A stretch of 64,000 bases of DNA from the NCBI RefSeq assembly GCF_014336955.1, contig NZ_QRAI01000004.1, positions 186,001-250,000 on the forward strand, written 5' to 3'. Shown piece by piece: positions 19,639-28,227 of this stretch. Numbering within the stretch: position 1 is the stretch's first letter; every line of letters begins with the position of its first letter. A program made the translations under genes and the position numbers. The notes under the pieces were generated by a model that was given only the letters and a program-made list of their open reading frames with translations, ran no database searches and was not told where the DNA came from. The DNA is from Saccharophagus sp. K07 (GTDB lineage: Bacteria; Pseudomonadota; Gammaproteobacteria; Pseudomonadales; Cellvibrionaceae).

Positions 19639-20370
19639 TCAGCTCAGGTCTCCCCATAGCAACTGCACGGCGGTCAAGGCTGCCAAGGGTGCTGTTTCGG
19701 TGCGCAATACCCTGGGGCCAAGGGTGAGCGGAGCATATTGGAAATGTTCGATCGCCAGCTGAATTTCGCTATCGCTCAAACCGCCCTCCGGACCGATTAA
19801 CAAGGTCACACCAGTCTGTGGGGCGTATTGTTTCAGCGTTGTTTCGCTGCGGTGGTGTAAAACCAGTTTTAAATCGTTATTGGGTTCGCGGAGAAATACT
19901 TCCAAGTCTTGCGCTTCTGCCAATTCGGGCAACACGTTGCGCTGACATTGTTCACACGCGCTGATGGTAATCTGGCGCCAGTGCTCCATTTTTTTTTGCA
20001 AACGCTCGCCTTGCAAACGCACTTCGGTGCGTTCGGTAAATAGCGGCGTGATACGGCTGACACCCAATTCAGTGGCTTTTTGCAAAACCAGATCCATGCG
20101 CTCGCCGCGGGAAATTCCCACGGCCAGATGAGTGTGCAGAGGAGATTCTTTGACTATGTGTTCCGCATCGCCAATCTGCACTTCGACAGAACGTTTGCCG
20201 ACTTGCACCACTGTCGCCTGATATTCACGACCATCGCCGTTAAACAGTTTCAGTGGCCGACCTGCTTCCAAACGCAAAACCTTGCTGAGGTAGTGACTCT
20301 GCGCTTCATTCAGTGAAACAGGTTCACCGACGGCTAATGGAACATCGCAGAAAACACGTGGAACACGCAT
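19639..20370 (-). CDS. rsmE: 16S rRNA (uracil-1498-N3)-methyltransferase
   Basis: RsmE methylates U1498 of 16S rRNA. The 243-residue protein has an N-terminal PUA-like domain and a C-terminal SPOUT methyltransferase fold with the knot signature LLIGPEGGLSDSEIQLA and LGPRVLRTETAPLAAL. The start shares a base with the stop of metF, so it is translationally coupled to the methionine-cycle genes. It consumes S-adenosylmethionine, which may explain its place at the end of that operon. Confidence 0.95.
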   Translation of the reverse strand: MRVPRVFCDVPLAVGEPVSLNEAQSHYLSKVLRLEAGRPLKLFNGDGREYQATVVQVGKRSVEVQIGDAEHIVKESPLHTHLAVGISRGERMDLVLQKATELGVSRITPLFTERTEVRLQGERLQKKMEHWRQITISACEQCQRNVLPELAEAQDLEVFLREPNNDLKLVLHHRSETTLKQYAPQTGVTLLIGPEGGLSDSEIQLAIEHFQYAPLTLGPRVLRTETAPLAALTAVQLLWGDLS

Positions 20371-21212
20371 TACTGAGCGTCCAAGCCGAGATTGCGCAAC
20401 AGGGTGGCGGTCGGTTCGGTTTGATTCATGGTGTAGAAGTGCAGGCCCGGCGCGCCGTTGTCGAGCAGGGTTTCACAGAGTTCGGACACCAAATCGAGAC
20501 CAAAGGCTTTGATGCTTTCCAGATCATCGCCATAGGCTTCCAGACGCTTGCGCACCCAACGCGGAATTTCCGCGCCGCAATTGTCACTGAAACGCGACAA
20601 ATTCTTGAAATTGGTGATCGGCATAATGCCCGGCACGATTGGCTGAGTGATGCCGGCGCGCTCGCACTGTTCAATAAAATAAAAATACGCGTCCGGATTA
20701 AAGAAATACTGCGTAAGGCCCGAATTAGCGCCCGCGTCGAATTTGCCTTTCAAATAACGAATGTCATGGTCGTAGCTGTTGGCTTCGGGATGAATTTCCG
20801 GATAGGCCGCAACTTCTATATGGAATTTGTTGCCAAAATGTTGGCGAATAAAGGCAACCAATTGGTTGGCGTATACCATCTGCGAGCCACCGCCCATGCC
20901 GGAAGGGCGATCACCGCGCAGAGCCACCAGACGCTTGATGCCCATAGCATCGTATTCTTGCAGCAATTTCAGGATGGTCGCTTCATCATCGCCACCGAAA
21001 GACAGATGCGGCGCTACCGAAAAGCGGAGATCGTGCAGCGCTTTTACAACGTGTTTGGTGTTGTCGCGCGTGGAACCGCCAGCCCCGTAGGTAACGGAAT
21101 AAAAATCCGGTTGGAAGCGGCTCAATTCTTTTGCGACATCCAGCAAATTATTCCGCCCTTGCTCAGTCTTGGGCGGAAAAAATTCGAAACTTAAATGCAA
21201 TTCGTTATTCAT
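20370..21212 (-). CDS. metF: Methylenetetrahydrofolate reductase
   Basis: MetF reduces methylenetetrahydrofolate to the methyl donor for methionine synthase. The 280-residue flavoprotein begins LSFEFFPPKTEQGRNNL (FEFFPPK motif) and contains YGAGGSTRDNTKHVV, LVALRGDRPSG and the downstream AGANSGLTQYFFNPDAY substrate region. It lies 29 bases after ahcY in the S-adenosylmethionine-cycle operon. Length is close to the E. coli enzyme (296). Confidence 0.96.
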   Translation of the reverse strand: MNNELHLSFEFFPPKTEQGRNNLLDVAKELSRFQPDFYSVTYGAGGSTRDNTKHVVKALHDLRFSVAPHLSFGGDDEATILKLLQEYDAMGIKRLVALRGDRPSGMGGGSQMVYANQLVAFIRQHFGNKFHIEVAAYPEIHPEANSYDHDIRYLKGKFDAGANSGLTQYFFNPDAYFYFIEQCERAGITQPIVPGIMPITNFKNLSRFSDNCGAEIPRWVRKRLEAYGDDLESIKAFGLDLVSELCETLLDNGAPGLHFYTMNQTEPTATLLRNLGLDAQ

Positions 21213-21241
21213 AAGCGCTACTCAGCAAAAAGCCCGGGAAA

Positions 21242-22612
21242 TTAATATTTGTAGCTCTCGGGCTTGTAGGGTCCATCGACGTCGACATGAATATATTCCG
21301 CTTGCTCCGGACGCAGGCGAGTGAGAACGCCGCCAAATCCTTCCACCATAGCTTTAGCTACTTCTTCGTCGAGTTTTTTCGGCAGTACTTTTACGTAGAT
21401 TTGTTTAGCTTTTTCTGCTTCTGGCAAATCGGCGAATTTGCGCTCGTACAAATAAATCTGTGCGAGAACCTGGTTGGCGAAAGAGCCATCCATAACGCGT
21501 GAAGGATGCCCTGTGGCGTTGCCGAGGTTGACCAAGCGGCCTTCGGACAGCAGGATCAAATGATCGTTGGCGGCTTTGTTGCGATACACCTTGTGAACCT
21601 GCGGTTTGATTTCTTCCCATTCCCAGGTTTTGCGCATAAAGGCGGTGTCGATTTCATTATCGAAATGGCCGATATTGCACACCACTGCGCCGCTCTTCAA
21701 AGATTGCAGCATGGCAGCATCACAGACATTGATATTGCCTGTTGCGGTAACAACCAGATCAGTTTTCGCCAATAAATCTTTTTCGATATCTTCGATGCGA
21801 CCGGTATTGATGCCGTTTTTGTAAGGCGACACCACTTCGTAGCCGTCCATGCAGGCTTGCATGGCGCAGATGGGATCGATCTCGGTGACTTTGACGATCA
21901 TGCCTTCCTGACGCAGAGAGGCCGCAGAACCTTTGCCCACGTCGCCATAACCAATTACCAGCGCTTTTTTACCGGACAGCAAATGGTCGGTGCCGCGTTT
22001 GATGGCATCGTTCAAACTGTGACGGCAGCCGTATTTGTTGTCGTTTTTCGATTTGGTGACAGCATCGTTGACGTTGATGGCGGGAACGCGCAGTGAGCCG
22101 TCTTCCATCATTTTCAACAGGCGGTGCACTCCTGTGGTGGTTTCTTCGGAAATACCGTGAATGTGCTGCAACATTTCCGGATATTTGTCGTGTACCACTT
22201 GAGTCAAATCGCCGCCGTCGTCCAGGATCATATTGGCGTTCCAGGGTTTGCCATCCTTCAAAATGGTTTGCTCGATACACCACCAGAATTCTTCTTCGGT
22301 TTCACCTTTCCAGGCAAAAACGGGAATGCCGGCAGCGGCAATGGCTGCGGCGGCGTGATCCTGGGTAGAAAAAATATTGCACGATGACCAGCGCACTTCT
22401 GCACCCAGAGCGACCAGAGTTTCAATCAGCACCGCAGTCTGAATGGTCATGTGAATGCAACCCATAATGCGTGCGCCTTTTAAGGGTTGCTCGGCGCGAT
22501 ATTTTTCTCGCAGCGCCATCAATGCAGGCATTTCACCTTCGGCAATTTGAATTTCTTTGCGGCCCCAGGCGGCGAGGTTGATATCGGCAACTTTGTAATC
22601 TGTAAATGTCAT
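21242..22612 (-). CDS. ahcY: Adenosylhomocysteinase (S-adenosylhomocysteine hydrolase)
   Basis: AhcY splits S-adenosylhomocysteine into adenosine and homocysteine, relieving product inhibition of methyltransferases. The sequence shows [17 protein letters not shown], the NAD-binding [17 protein letters not shown] near residue 220 and the C-terminal YKPESYKY tail essential for the family. I use the ATG at 22612, preceded by TAGGAAT; a TTG two codons upstream is less likely. It lies 92 bases after metK with a 7-bp hairpin (GCGGCAT/ATGCCGC) in the gap. The protein is 456 residues. Confidence 0.97.
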   Translation of the reverse strand: MTFTDYKVADINLAAWGRKEIQIAEGEMPALMALREKYRAEQPLKGARIMGCIHMTIQTAVLIETLVALGAEVRWSSCNIFSTQDHAAAAIAAAGIPVFAWKGETEEEFWWCIEQTILKDGKPWNANMILDDGGDLTQVVHDKYPEMLQHIHGISEETTTGVHRLLKMMEDGSLRVPAINVNDAVTKSKNDNKYGCRHSLNDAIKRGTDHLLSGKKALVIGYGDVGKGSAASLRQEGMIVKVTEIDPICAMQACMDGYEVVSPYKNGINTGRIEDIEKDLLAKTDLVVTATGNINVCDAAMLQSLKSGAVVCNIGHFDNEIDTAFMRKTWEWEEIKPQVHKVYRNKAANDHLILLSEGRLVNLGNATGHPSRVMDGSFANQVLAQIYLYERKFADLPEAEKAKQIYVKVLPKKLDEEVAKAMVEGFGGVLTRLRPEQAEYIHVDVDGPYKPESYKY

Positions 22613-22683
22613 GACCAATTCCTAAAAATATCGGGCGGCATTAAAAGGCAAATGCCGCGCTGTTTTGAAAACGTTTAAAAAAT

Positions 22684-22727
22684 TAAAGCGCTTTGCCTAA
22701 GGCTCTAAAGCGCTTTGCGCAAGGCTT
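22684..22727. repeat. 22-bp tandem duplication across the metK stop codon
   Basis: Unit 22706-22727 encodes the last residues of MetK (ALRKAL and stop on the minus strand). Unit 22684-22705, directly after it, is a 19/22 match in a different frame. It looks like a decayed tandem duplication of the gene end. Confidence 0.6.
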
Positions 22728-23859
22728 CGGCTTTATCGGTTTTTTCCCAGGTAAAGTTGGGCAGTTCGCGACCGAAGTGGCCGTAAGCAGCGGTTGGGCG
22801 ATAGATCGGGCGCAGCAGGTCGAGCATTTCGATCAAGCCGCGTGGGCGCAGATCGAAATGTTGACGGATAAGCTCAACAATTTTGGCGTCGCTCAATTTA
22901 CCGGTGCCGAAGGTGTTAACGGAAATCGAAGTGGGTTCGGCAACACCAATGGCGTAAGAGACCTGAATTTCGCAGCGGTCGGCAATGCCGGCAGCGACAA
23001 TATTTTTCGCTACATAACGACCAGCATAAGCGGCGGAACGGTCAACTTTGGATGGATCTTTACCGGAAAATGCACCGCCGCCGTGGCGTGCCATGCCGCC
23101 GTAACTGTCGACAATAATTTTGCGACCTGTGAGACCGCAATCGCCCACAGGGCCGCCGATAATAAATTGGCCGGTGGGGTTGATATGGAATTTAGTATCC
23201 GCGTGCAGCCACTCTGCGGGCAAAACGTGTTTGATGATTTCTTCCATCACCGCTTCGCGGATAACGTCCTGTTTGACGCTGGGGCTGTGTTGGGTGGACA
23301 GAACCACCGCGTCCACGGCAACCGGGCGATCACCTTCATAACGCAGTGTCACCTGACTTTTGGCGTCGGGGCGCAACCAGGGCAGCTGGCCGCTTTTACG
23401 CAGGAATGCTTGGCGCTCTACCAAACGGTGGGCGTAATAAATTGGTGCGGGCATCAAAACGTCGGTTTCGTTGGTGGCATAACCGAACATCAAGCCTTGG
23501 TCGCCAGCGCCCAGGTCTTTGTTATCGCTTTCATCCACGCCCATAGCGATATCGGCGGATTGTTTGCCAATGGCATTGAGTACGGCGCAGGAGGCGCCAT
23601 CGAAGCCGACGTCACTGCTGTTGTAGCCGATGTCGAGAATCACCTGGCGCACCAGATCTTCCAGGTCGATATAGGTAGAGGTGCGCACTTCACCAGCGAT
23701 GATCGCCATACCGGTTTTCACCAGAGTTTCGACGGCCACACGCGCGCTCTTATCTTCTTTCAGGATCGCGTCGAGAACGGCATCGGAAATTTGATCCGCC
23801 ATTTTGTCGGGATGGCCTTCGGAAACAGACTCCGAGGTAAAAACGGAATAAAGCGCCAT
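22705..23859 (-). CDS. metK: S-adenosylmethionine synthetase
   Basis: MetK makes S-adenosylmethionine from methionine and ATP. The 384-residue protein starts [19 protein letters not shown] and carries both family signatures, [15 protein letters not shown] and [16 protein letters not shown]. Its ribosome binding site (AGGAG) lies inside the end of the sahR-type gene, and only 3 bases separate the genes. This puts the regulator and the enzyme in one transcript. The stop is TAG, followed by a degenerate copy of the gene's own last 22 bases. Confidence 0.97.
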   Translation of the reverse strand: MALYSVFTSESVSEGHPDKMADQISDAVLDAILKEDKSARVAVETLVKTGMAIIAGEVRTSTYIDLEDLVRQVILDIGYNSSDVGFDGASCAVLNAIGKQSADIAMGVDESDNKDLGAGDQGLMFGYATNETDVLMPAPIYYAHRLVERQAFLRKSGQLPWLRPDAKSQVTLRYEGDRPVAVDAVVLSTQHSPSVKQDVIREAVMEEIIKHVLPAEWLHADTKFHINPTGQFIIGGPVGDCGLTGRKIIVDSYGGMARHGGGAFSGKDPSKVDRSAAYAGRYVAKNIVAAGIADRCEIQVSYAIGVAEPTSISVNTFGTGKLSDAKIVELIRQHFDLRPRGLIEMLDLLRPIYRPTAAYGHFGRELPNFTWEKTDKAEALRKAL

Positions 23860-23862
23860 GAT

Positions 23863-24825
23863 CTAACTCCTGCTCGATAAAACGTTGTGCGACTTGATGA
23901 ACTGTCGCAGTTGTATTTGAAAACCGTTGCGCAAAGCGAAGTACACGCTTTGCCCTTCCTGCAGGCCGCTGGACGCGGCCCAATCGCGTAAGTCGGCTGG
24001 ATCAAATCCCAACCAAAGATCGCCACATGCGTCCTGGGTCCAGCTCTGGTCGTGCAGACAGAGCTCCGTCACCAACAGCACGCCATCCTGCTTCAGGCTG
24101 TGGCTGATATCCGTAAACAAGCTCGCCGGGGATGGTGTGTGATGCAGCACCATGTTTACGACCGCACAGTCGAACGACTCCGGCAGGTTTTGCAGATAGC
24201 GGGTGTCGCCTTCGACCAGTTCGACATTGCGCAGTTGTGCGTCCTCTACCCGCTGTCGGGCGTGCGCCAGCATCTGCGGACTGTTGTCCAGGGCGATCAC
24301 TTGCTCGAAGCGGGCGCTCAATACCGGCAAAAACTCGCCCTGACCTGGGCCGACTTCGAGCGCGCACTGCCGGCTGGGGGTAGGGCTGAGGTCCAGCAGC
24401 TCAGTGATTTGCCCCCGGTAGACCTCAAAGCTGGCGATCAAATCCTGCTGTTCTTTGAACTTGTCGGCGTTTTCCAGGAAGAAGCGGCGGGACGCCTGCG
24501 ACCGCTCATGCCAAACCTGTTTCAGGCCTTCCTGGTAAGGCGCCTCCGCTGCGTCTATGCTGCGAAATAGCTCGCGCTTCAAGGGTGTCATGGGATCGTC
24601 GGGTGCCAAGGTGGAGCGTCGATAAAAGATCGAGTTGCCCTCGCGCCGGGTAACGACCAAACCCGCTTGCGCCAGAATCTTCAAATGGTGGCTCATGCCA
24701 GATTGCTTCACCTTCAGCGCCTGCGCCAGCTCCAGCACTCCGTAGGAATCCTGCGCGAGCACTTGAAGAATTGCGAGGCGCAGTTCGTCACCGGCGGCTT
24801 TCAGTAACTGGGCAAGTGAGTCCAT
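23863..24825 (-). CDS. sahR: ArsR-family regulator fused to a SAM-dependent methyltransferase domain (SahR-type)
   Basis: The 320-residue protein joins an ArsR winged helix (about residues 5-85, with MSHHLKILAQAGLVVTRREG as recognition helix and wing) to a class I methyltransferase domain (about 135-320, motif I ALEVGPGQGEF near residue 155, then VVNMVLHHTPSP). No ArsR metal-binding Cys cluster is seen. This architecture next to metK/ahcY/metF is that of SahR, described in Proteobacteria as a repressor that senses the S-adenosylhomocysteine/S-adenosylmethionine balance through the methyltransferase-like domain. It heads the operon and probably controls itself through the dyad at 24876-24897. 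The gene symbol rests on architecture and context. Confidence 0.8.
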   Translation of the reverse strand: MDSLAQLLKAAGDELRLAILQVLAQDSYGVLELAQALKVKQSGMSHHLKILAQAGLVVTRREGNSIFYRRSTLAPDDPMTPLKRELFRSIDAAEAPYQEGLKQVWHERSQASRRFFLENADKFKEQQDLIASFEVYRGQITELLDLSPTPSRQCALEVGPGQGEFLPVLSARFEQVIALDNSPQMLAHARQRVEDAQLRNVELVEGDTRYLQNLPESFDCAVVNMVLHHTPSPASLFTDISHSLKQDGVLLVTELCLHDQSWTQDACGDLWLGFDPADLRDWAASSGLQEGQSVYFALRNGFQIQLRQFIKSHNVLSSRS

Positions 24826-24854
24826 GGCTAAGTGGGGTTGGCAAATGTTTGAGC

Positions 24855-24883
24855 AGTTTAGCAGCGATGGGAGGCTATATCAA
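24855..24883 (-). promoter_or_regulatory. Promoter of the sahR-metK-ahcY-metF operon
   Basis: On the minus strand TTGATA (24883-24878) and TAAACT (24860-24855) are separated by exactly 17 bases, 30 bases before the start codon of the regulator. The -35 hexamer is part of the inverted repeat at 24876-24897. Confidence 0.6.
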
Positions 24884-24897
24884 AAAATTTTGATATA
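24876..24897. promoter_or_regulatory. Candidate operator for the SahR-type regulator
   Basis: TATATCAAAA and TTTTGATATA form a perfect 10-bp inverted repeat around a 2-base centre. It covers the -35 box of the operon promoter, so a dimeric ArsR-family repressor bound here would block polymerase. It may also affect the divergent glycosyltransferase operon starting at 25000. Confidence 0.6.
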
Positions 24898-24999
24898 GGT
24901 GGTGAGGTTCATTGATGAAATATTGTGATTCGCCTGCTTGGGATTTTTTAAGGAGCGGGTTATTGTTCGCCGTCGTCAGTTGTTGGATATAACACCATA

Positions 25000-26847
25000 A
25001 TGTTTCGAACTATCAAAACTCGAATCCCTCCTCTTTATATCGTTACAACGTTTGTGGCTTTGGTGCTGGTTCTGTTGGCGTTCATGCTCAGAATCAGCTA
25101 CAGCGATGTTAAGTTGACCCATGCCAATGGAGCTGTGGAGGCAATAACCCTCCCTCTCAGCCGGACCTCTGTTGGTGGCCCCACGGTTTTTGCGGTTGAC
25201 GGTCACATGTCCATCGGCCCATTGACGCCGAGGACTTTCAGAATTATTCCGGACGACAGAGTCCTCGAAATCAAAATCAACGGTGCGCCGGTTTCCTTGG
25301 AAGGCTATACCCAAGAGGAGCTGGGCAATTGGAGTATCGGCTTTTCCATTGATCTTTCACCCTATCTCCAAACAGGAGATAACACCTTTTTTATTCGTTA
25401 CTCCGATCTGGGCGCCCCCGGTCTTACCGGGATGGTAATTAAAAATTCCGCGTCAGGATGGTATTGGCTGGTGCTGTTGGCGGTGGCGGTGGCCTTGGCG
25501 CCGTTATGTATCTATCCCGCCAAACGCTCGGGTGTCAGCAATTTACAAATCAGTATGTATGTTCTGATTATCACGGGTTGCATTATCCGTATTGCGACAA
25601 TTTTTATTTATAACCCGGTTAATCACATCGGCAGTGATGCGCAAAGGCATTGGGAAGCCGGGATCGACGTATTGCGGGTCGATCTGATGACCATGACCGA
25701 TCCCATCATGTACCAGCTTTATATGAGTTGGTTGGCGAAACTCTCGCTGAAAATTCCTGAATTGGTTGCGTTCTATACCAGTCTGCTCTCCATAATCACA
25801 CCCTGGTTGTGGTACCGATTCTTTCGCGAGTTACAGAATTCCAAAACTCTGGCGCTGGTCGGTTGGGCAATACTGGCGCTACTGCCTTCATGGACCTCGA
25901 TTTACAGCTACTTCATGCAGGAGACGCTCCTGTTGCCACTATTGGGAGCCGCTTTGTGGGCCACCTGGAGAGCACGACGAAAAAATACGGTCGCCGCATT
26001 TGCTTTGATGGTGGTTTTATGGATTATGGCCGGCCTGACACGCGGCATAGCAATCCCGTTCGCCGCAGTGTGTTGTTCCTGGTTGTGGTTGTTGCAAACA
26101 GAGAAGGTAAAAAAGGCTCTGATATCAAGCGCCATATTGCTGCTGATTCTGGGGCCTTTGACATACCGCTCATATCAGGCCGTCAATCAGTTTGCACCCC
26201 ATGGAATGGGGCATTTGGCGGCGATCTATTCAATGTCGGGTAAAAGAGAGATCTTGCTGCATACAAGAAAAGGTGGTGCAAGCTGGTCACACATCTTCGG
26301 GTCTCCCTCAACTGGTGCTGAGCCGTTCTATCCGTTTTCGGACTGGAGGACTCAGCGTACTGGCAGAGTCGTTGTGTCGGTGGACTTCAACAATGGCAGT
26401 ACCGATTGGGACAAAGCCTATGAGGCACTGGAATTTGACCTGGAGCGGTTTTTATGGGTTACAAAAGAGAATTTGATTTTTCTGTTTTTTGCCAACTCAT
26501 GGCCGGATAATAATATGTCCAGGGTAGTTGATCAGGTTAACGGAGCCATGAGATGGATCTGGGCGCCTGCCACAATTGCCGTTTTGGTGTTTATATGCCT
26601 ATATCGAAGAAGGCTGAAAAATGAATGGATGCTGCCGGCGGTGCTATTGGCTTGGATTGTTGTGCAGGGCCTTTTGCCAATTTCTGTCAACGAGGGCCGC
26701 TATCGAAAACCATTTGAAGGTCTGCTGTTGGCTCAGGCGGTTTTGCTGGTGGCTGCCAGACGTGGATATCTTCGATCTTGGGAAGTTGAACCGATTAAAT
26801 TTTTGGATAAATTCTGGCTGCATAAGCCATCAACCACAAAATCATAA
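25000..26847 (+). CDS. Large membrane glycosyltransferase-like protein (GT-C fold)
   Basis: The 615-residue protein has one N-terminal membrane helix (about 13-31), a periplasmic beta-rich segment (about 35-148, with FSIDLSPYLQTGDNTFFIRY) and then about ten membrane helices. A motif NHIGSDAQRHWEAG lies in the first loop after the periplasmic part; an acidic residue in that loop is typical of GT-C polyprenol-phosphate-sugar transferases. This is the first gene of a tight five-gene plus-strand cluster with GtrA- and GtrB-type proteins, which make and flip polyprenyl-phosphate sugars. The acceptor is unknown. The GT-C assignment comes from topology and context, not from a strong motif. Confidence 0.6.
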   Translation: MFRTIKTRIPPLYIVTTFVALVLVLLAFMLRISYSDVKLTHANGAVEAITLPLSRTSVGGPTVFAVDGHMSIGPLTPRTFRIIPDDRVLEIKINGAPVSLEGYTQEELGNWSIGFSIDLSPYLQTGDNTFFIRYSDLGAPGLTGMVIKNSASGWYWLVLLAVAVALAPLCIYPAKRSGVSNLQISMYVLIITGCIIRIATIFIYNPVNHIGSDAQRHWEAGIDVLRVDLMTMTDPIMYQLYMSWLAKLSLKIPELVAFYTSLLSIITPWLWYRFFRELQNSKTLALVGWAILALLPSWTSIYSYFMQETLLLPLLGAALWATWRARRKNTVAAFALMVVLWIMAGLTRGIAIPFAAVCCSWLWLLQTEKVKKALISSAILLLILGPLTYRSYQAVNQFAPHGMGHLAAIYSMSGKREILLHTRKGGASWSHIFGSPSTGAEPFYPFSDWRTQRTGRVVVSVDFNNGSTDWDKAYEALEFDLERFLWVTKENLIFLFFANSWPDNNMSRVVDQVNGAMRWIWAPATIAVLVFICLYRRRLKNEWMLPAVLLAWIVVQGLLPISVNEGRYRKPFEGLLLAQAVLLVAARRGYLRSWEVEPIKFLDKFWLHKPSTTKS

Positions 26848-26855
26848 TAAAAATT

Positions 26856-27254
26856 ATGTCTCCGCTCCTTCTCAATATATGGAATAGCAGATTTTTCCGT
26901 TTCTTATTCGTGGGAGGCACAGCGACGGTCCTCCAAATGGTTTTGCTTGCTGCGTTTGTTGAGCTAGAGTTAATGGAGCCGGTCGTTGCGTCAGCGGTTT
27001 CATATGTTTTGTCGGCCTTCTATAACTATACGGCAAACTTCTATATCACGTTCGGCGCAGCAAAAACAAAACGTCATATAGAGACAGCGCCAAAATTTAT
27101 TTTGGTGTCTGCTTTTGGGGTAACGGTAAACACGTTAGTTTTTGCAATCGCGAACTATTTTCTAGACTTCTATATGCTGGCTCAGGTGGTGGCTATAGTT
27201 GTAACCTTCCTTACCAATTACGTTCTACATAAATTTTGGATTTATCGGAGTTGA
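26856..27254 (+). CDS. GtrA family membrane protein (putative polyprenyl-phosphate-sugar flippase)
   Basis: The 132-residue protein has four membrane helices, with FFRFLFVGGTATVLQMVL at the start and the family C-terminus VVTFLTNYVLHKFWIYRS. GtrA proteins are thought to flip undecaprenyl-phosphate-glucose or related lipids. It is followed one base later by the GtrB-like glycosyltransferase, the classical gtrA-gtrB pair of O-antigen or teichoic-acid modification clusters. Confidence 0.88.
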   Translation: MSPLLLNIWNSRFFRFLFVGGTATVLQMVLLAAFVELELMEPVVASAVSYVLSAFYNYTANFYITFGAAKTKRHIETAPKFILVSAFGVTVNTLVFAIANYFLDFYMLAQVVAIVVTFLTNYVLHKFWIYRS

Positions 27255-27255
27255 T

Positions 27256-28227
27256 ATGCCAAATAGATGCCCGAGCTTGGCAATAGTTGTTCCTTGTTAC
27301 AACGAGCAGGAAGTCTTGCCGCAGACGTTTGTTGAGTTAAGAAAGGTGTTGGATAAGTTGCTCGAGGGCAACAAGGTAAATCAAAGCTCCAGAATTTATT
27401 TTGTGGACGACGGCAGTAAGGATGCGACCTGGTCGATTCTTGAGGAAAAGGCCAAGCAAGACGAATATGTAGTTGGTATAAAACTATCCCGTAACCGTGG
27501 GCATCAGAAAGCGCTCTATGCCGGCCTATGTTATACGACGGAAGATATAGTCGTAAGTATTGATGCCGACTTGCAGGACGGGCCGGAAAATATCGAGCTG
27601 ATGGTCGATCACTATTTGAATGGTAGTGATGTTGTATATGGTGTTCGTTCCGAGCGTAAAACGGACACGTTTTTTAAGAGATTTACAGCTGAAGGTTATT
27701 ACCATCTGATGAAAAAGATGGGCGTCGACCTAGTATTTAACCACGCCGATTTCCGCTTGATGTCGCGGCGTGTGCTGGAAGCATTTAAGTCCTATCCAGA
27801 GGCCAATCTCTTTTTGCGAGGTATTATTCGGGAAGTTGGCTTTCCCTCATCAATAGTAGAGTATGAAAGAAAGGAGCGGTTTGCAGGGGAGAGCAAATAT
27901 CCGCTGAAAAAGATGCTTTCTTTTGCCTGGGAAGGCATTACTTCATTCTCTACGGTTCCCCTCCGAGCAATTACAGTTCTCGGCTTTTTATCCAGCTTTT
28001 TGTCCGTGCTAACCCTGGCGTGGGTTTTGGGTATCAGGGTGTTTACCGATGAGGCTATGCCGGGATGGGCGTCTATATTGTTGCCTCTGCTGTTTATTGG
28101 CAGTGTTCAGCTTCTTTGTTTAGGTGTTTTAGGTGAATACCTCGCCAAAATTTATAGCGAGGTCAAGCGCAGACCGAAGTTTCATATTCAGAAAGTGCAA
28201 CGGAGATGTGAGGGTTCTTCAGAATGA
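27256..28227 (+). CDS. Polyprenyl-phosphate glycosyltransferase, GT2 family (GtrB/DPM1-like)
   Basis: The 323-residue protein has a cytoplasmic GT2 domain (AIVVPCYNEQEVLPQTF; YFVDDGSKDATW; VVSIDADLQDGPENIELMV with the DAD metal motif; FAGESKYPLKKM) and two C-terminal membrane helices. Such enzymes load a sugar from a nucleotide donor onto polyprenyl phosphate on the inner face of the membrane. GtrA would flip the product for use by the large GT-C proteins around it. It overlaps the next gene by 4 bases (ATGA). Confidence 0.92.
   Translation: MPNRCPSLAIVVPCYNEQEVLPQTFVELRKVLDKLLEGNKVNQSSRIYFVDDGSKDATWSILEEKAKQDEYVVGIKLSRNRGHQKALYAGLCYTTEDIVVSIDADLQDGPENIELMVDHYLNGSDVVYGVRSERKTDTFFKRFTAEGYYHLMKKMGVDLVFNHADFRLMSRRVLEAFKSYPEANLFLRGIIREVGFPSSIVEYERKERFAGESKYPLKKMLSFAWEGITSFSTVPLRAITVLGFLSSFLSVLTLAWVLGIRVFTDEAMPGWASILLPLLFIGSVQLLCLGVLGEYLAKIYSEVKRRPKFHIQKVQRRCEGSSE

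Noticed and set aside
22613-22704. S-adenosylhomocysteine riboswitch upstream of ahcY
   Set aside because: The gap is short and contains only a 7-bp hairpin; I do not see the conserved GC-rich core of that riboswitch class.
22693-23880. 395-residue open frame on the plus strand
   Set aside because: It is exactly antisense to metK, whose sequence is unmistakable. High GC coding genes often leave such frames open on the other strand.
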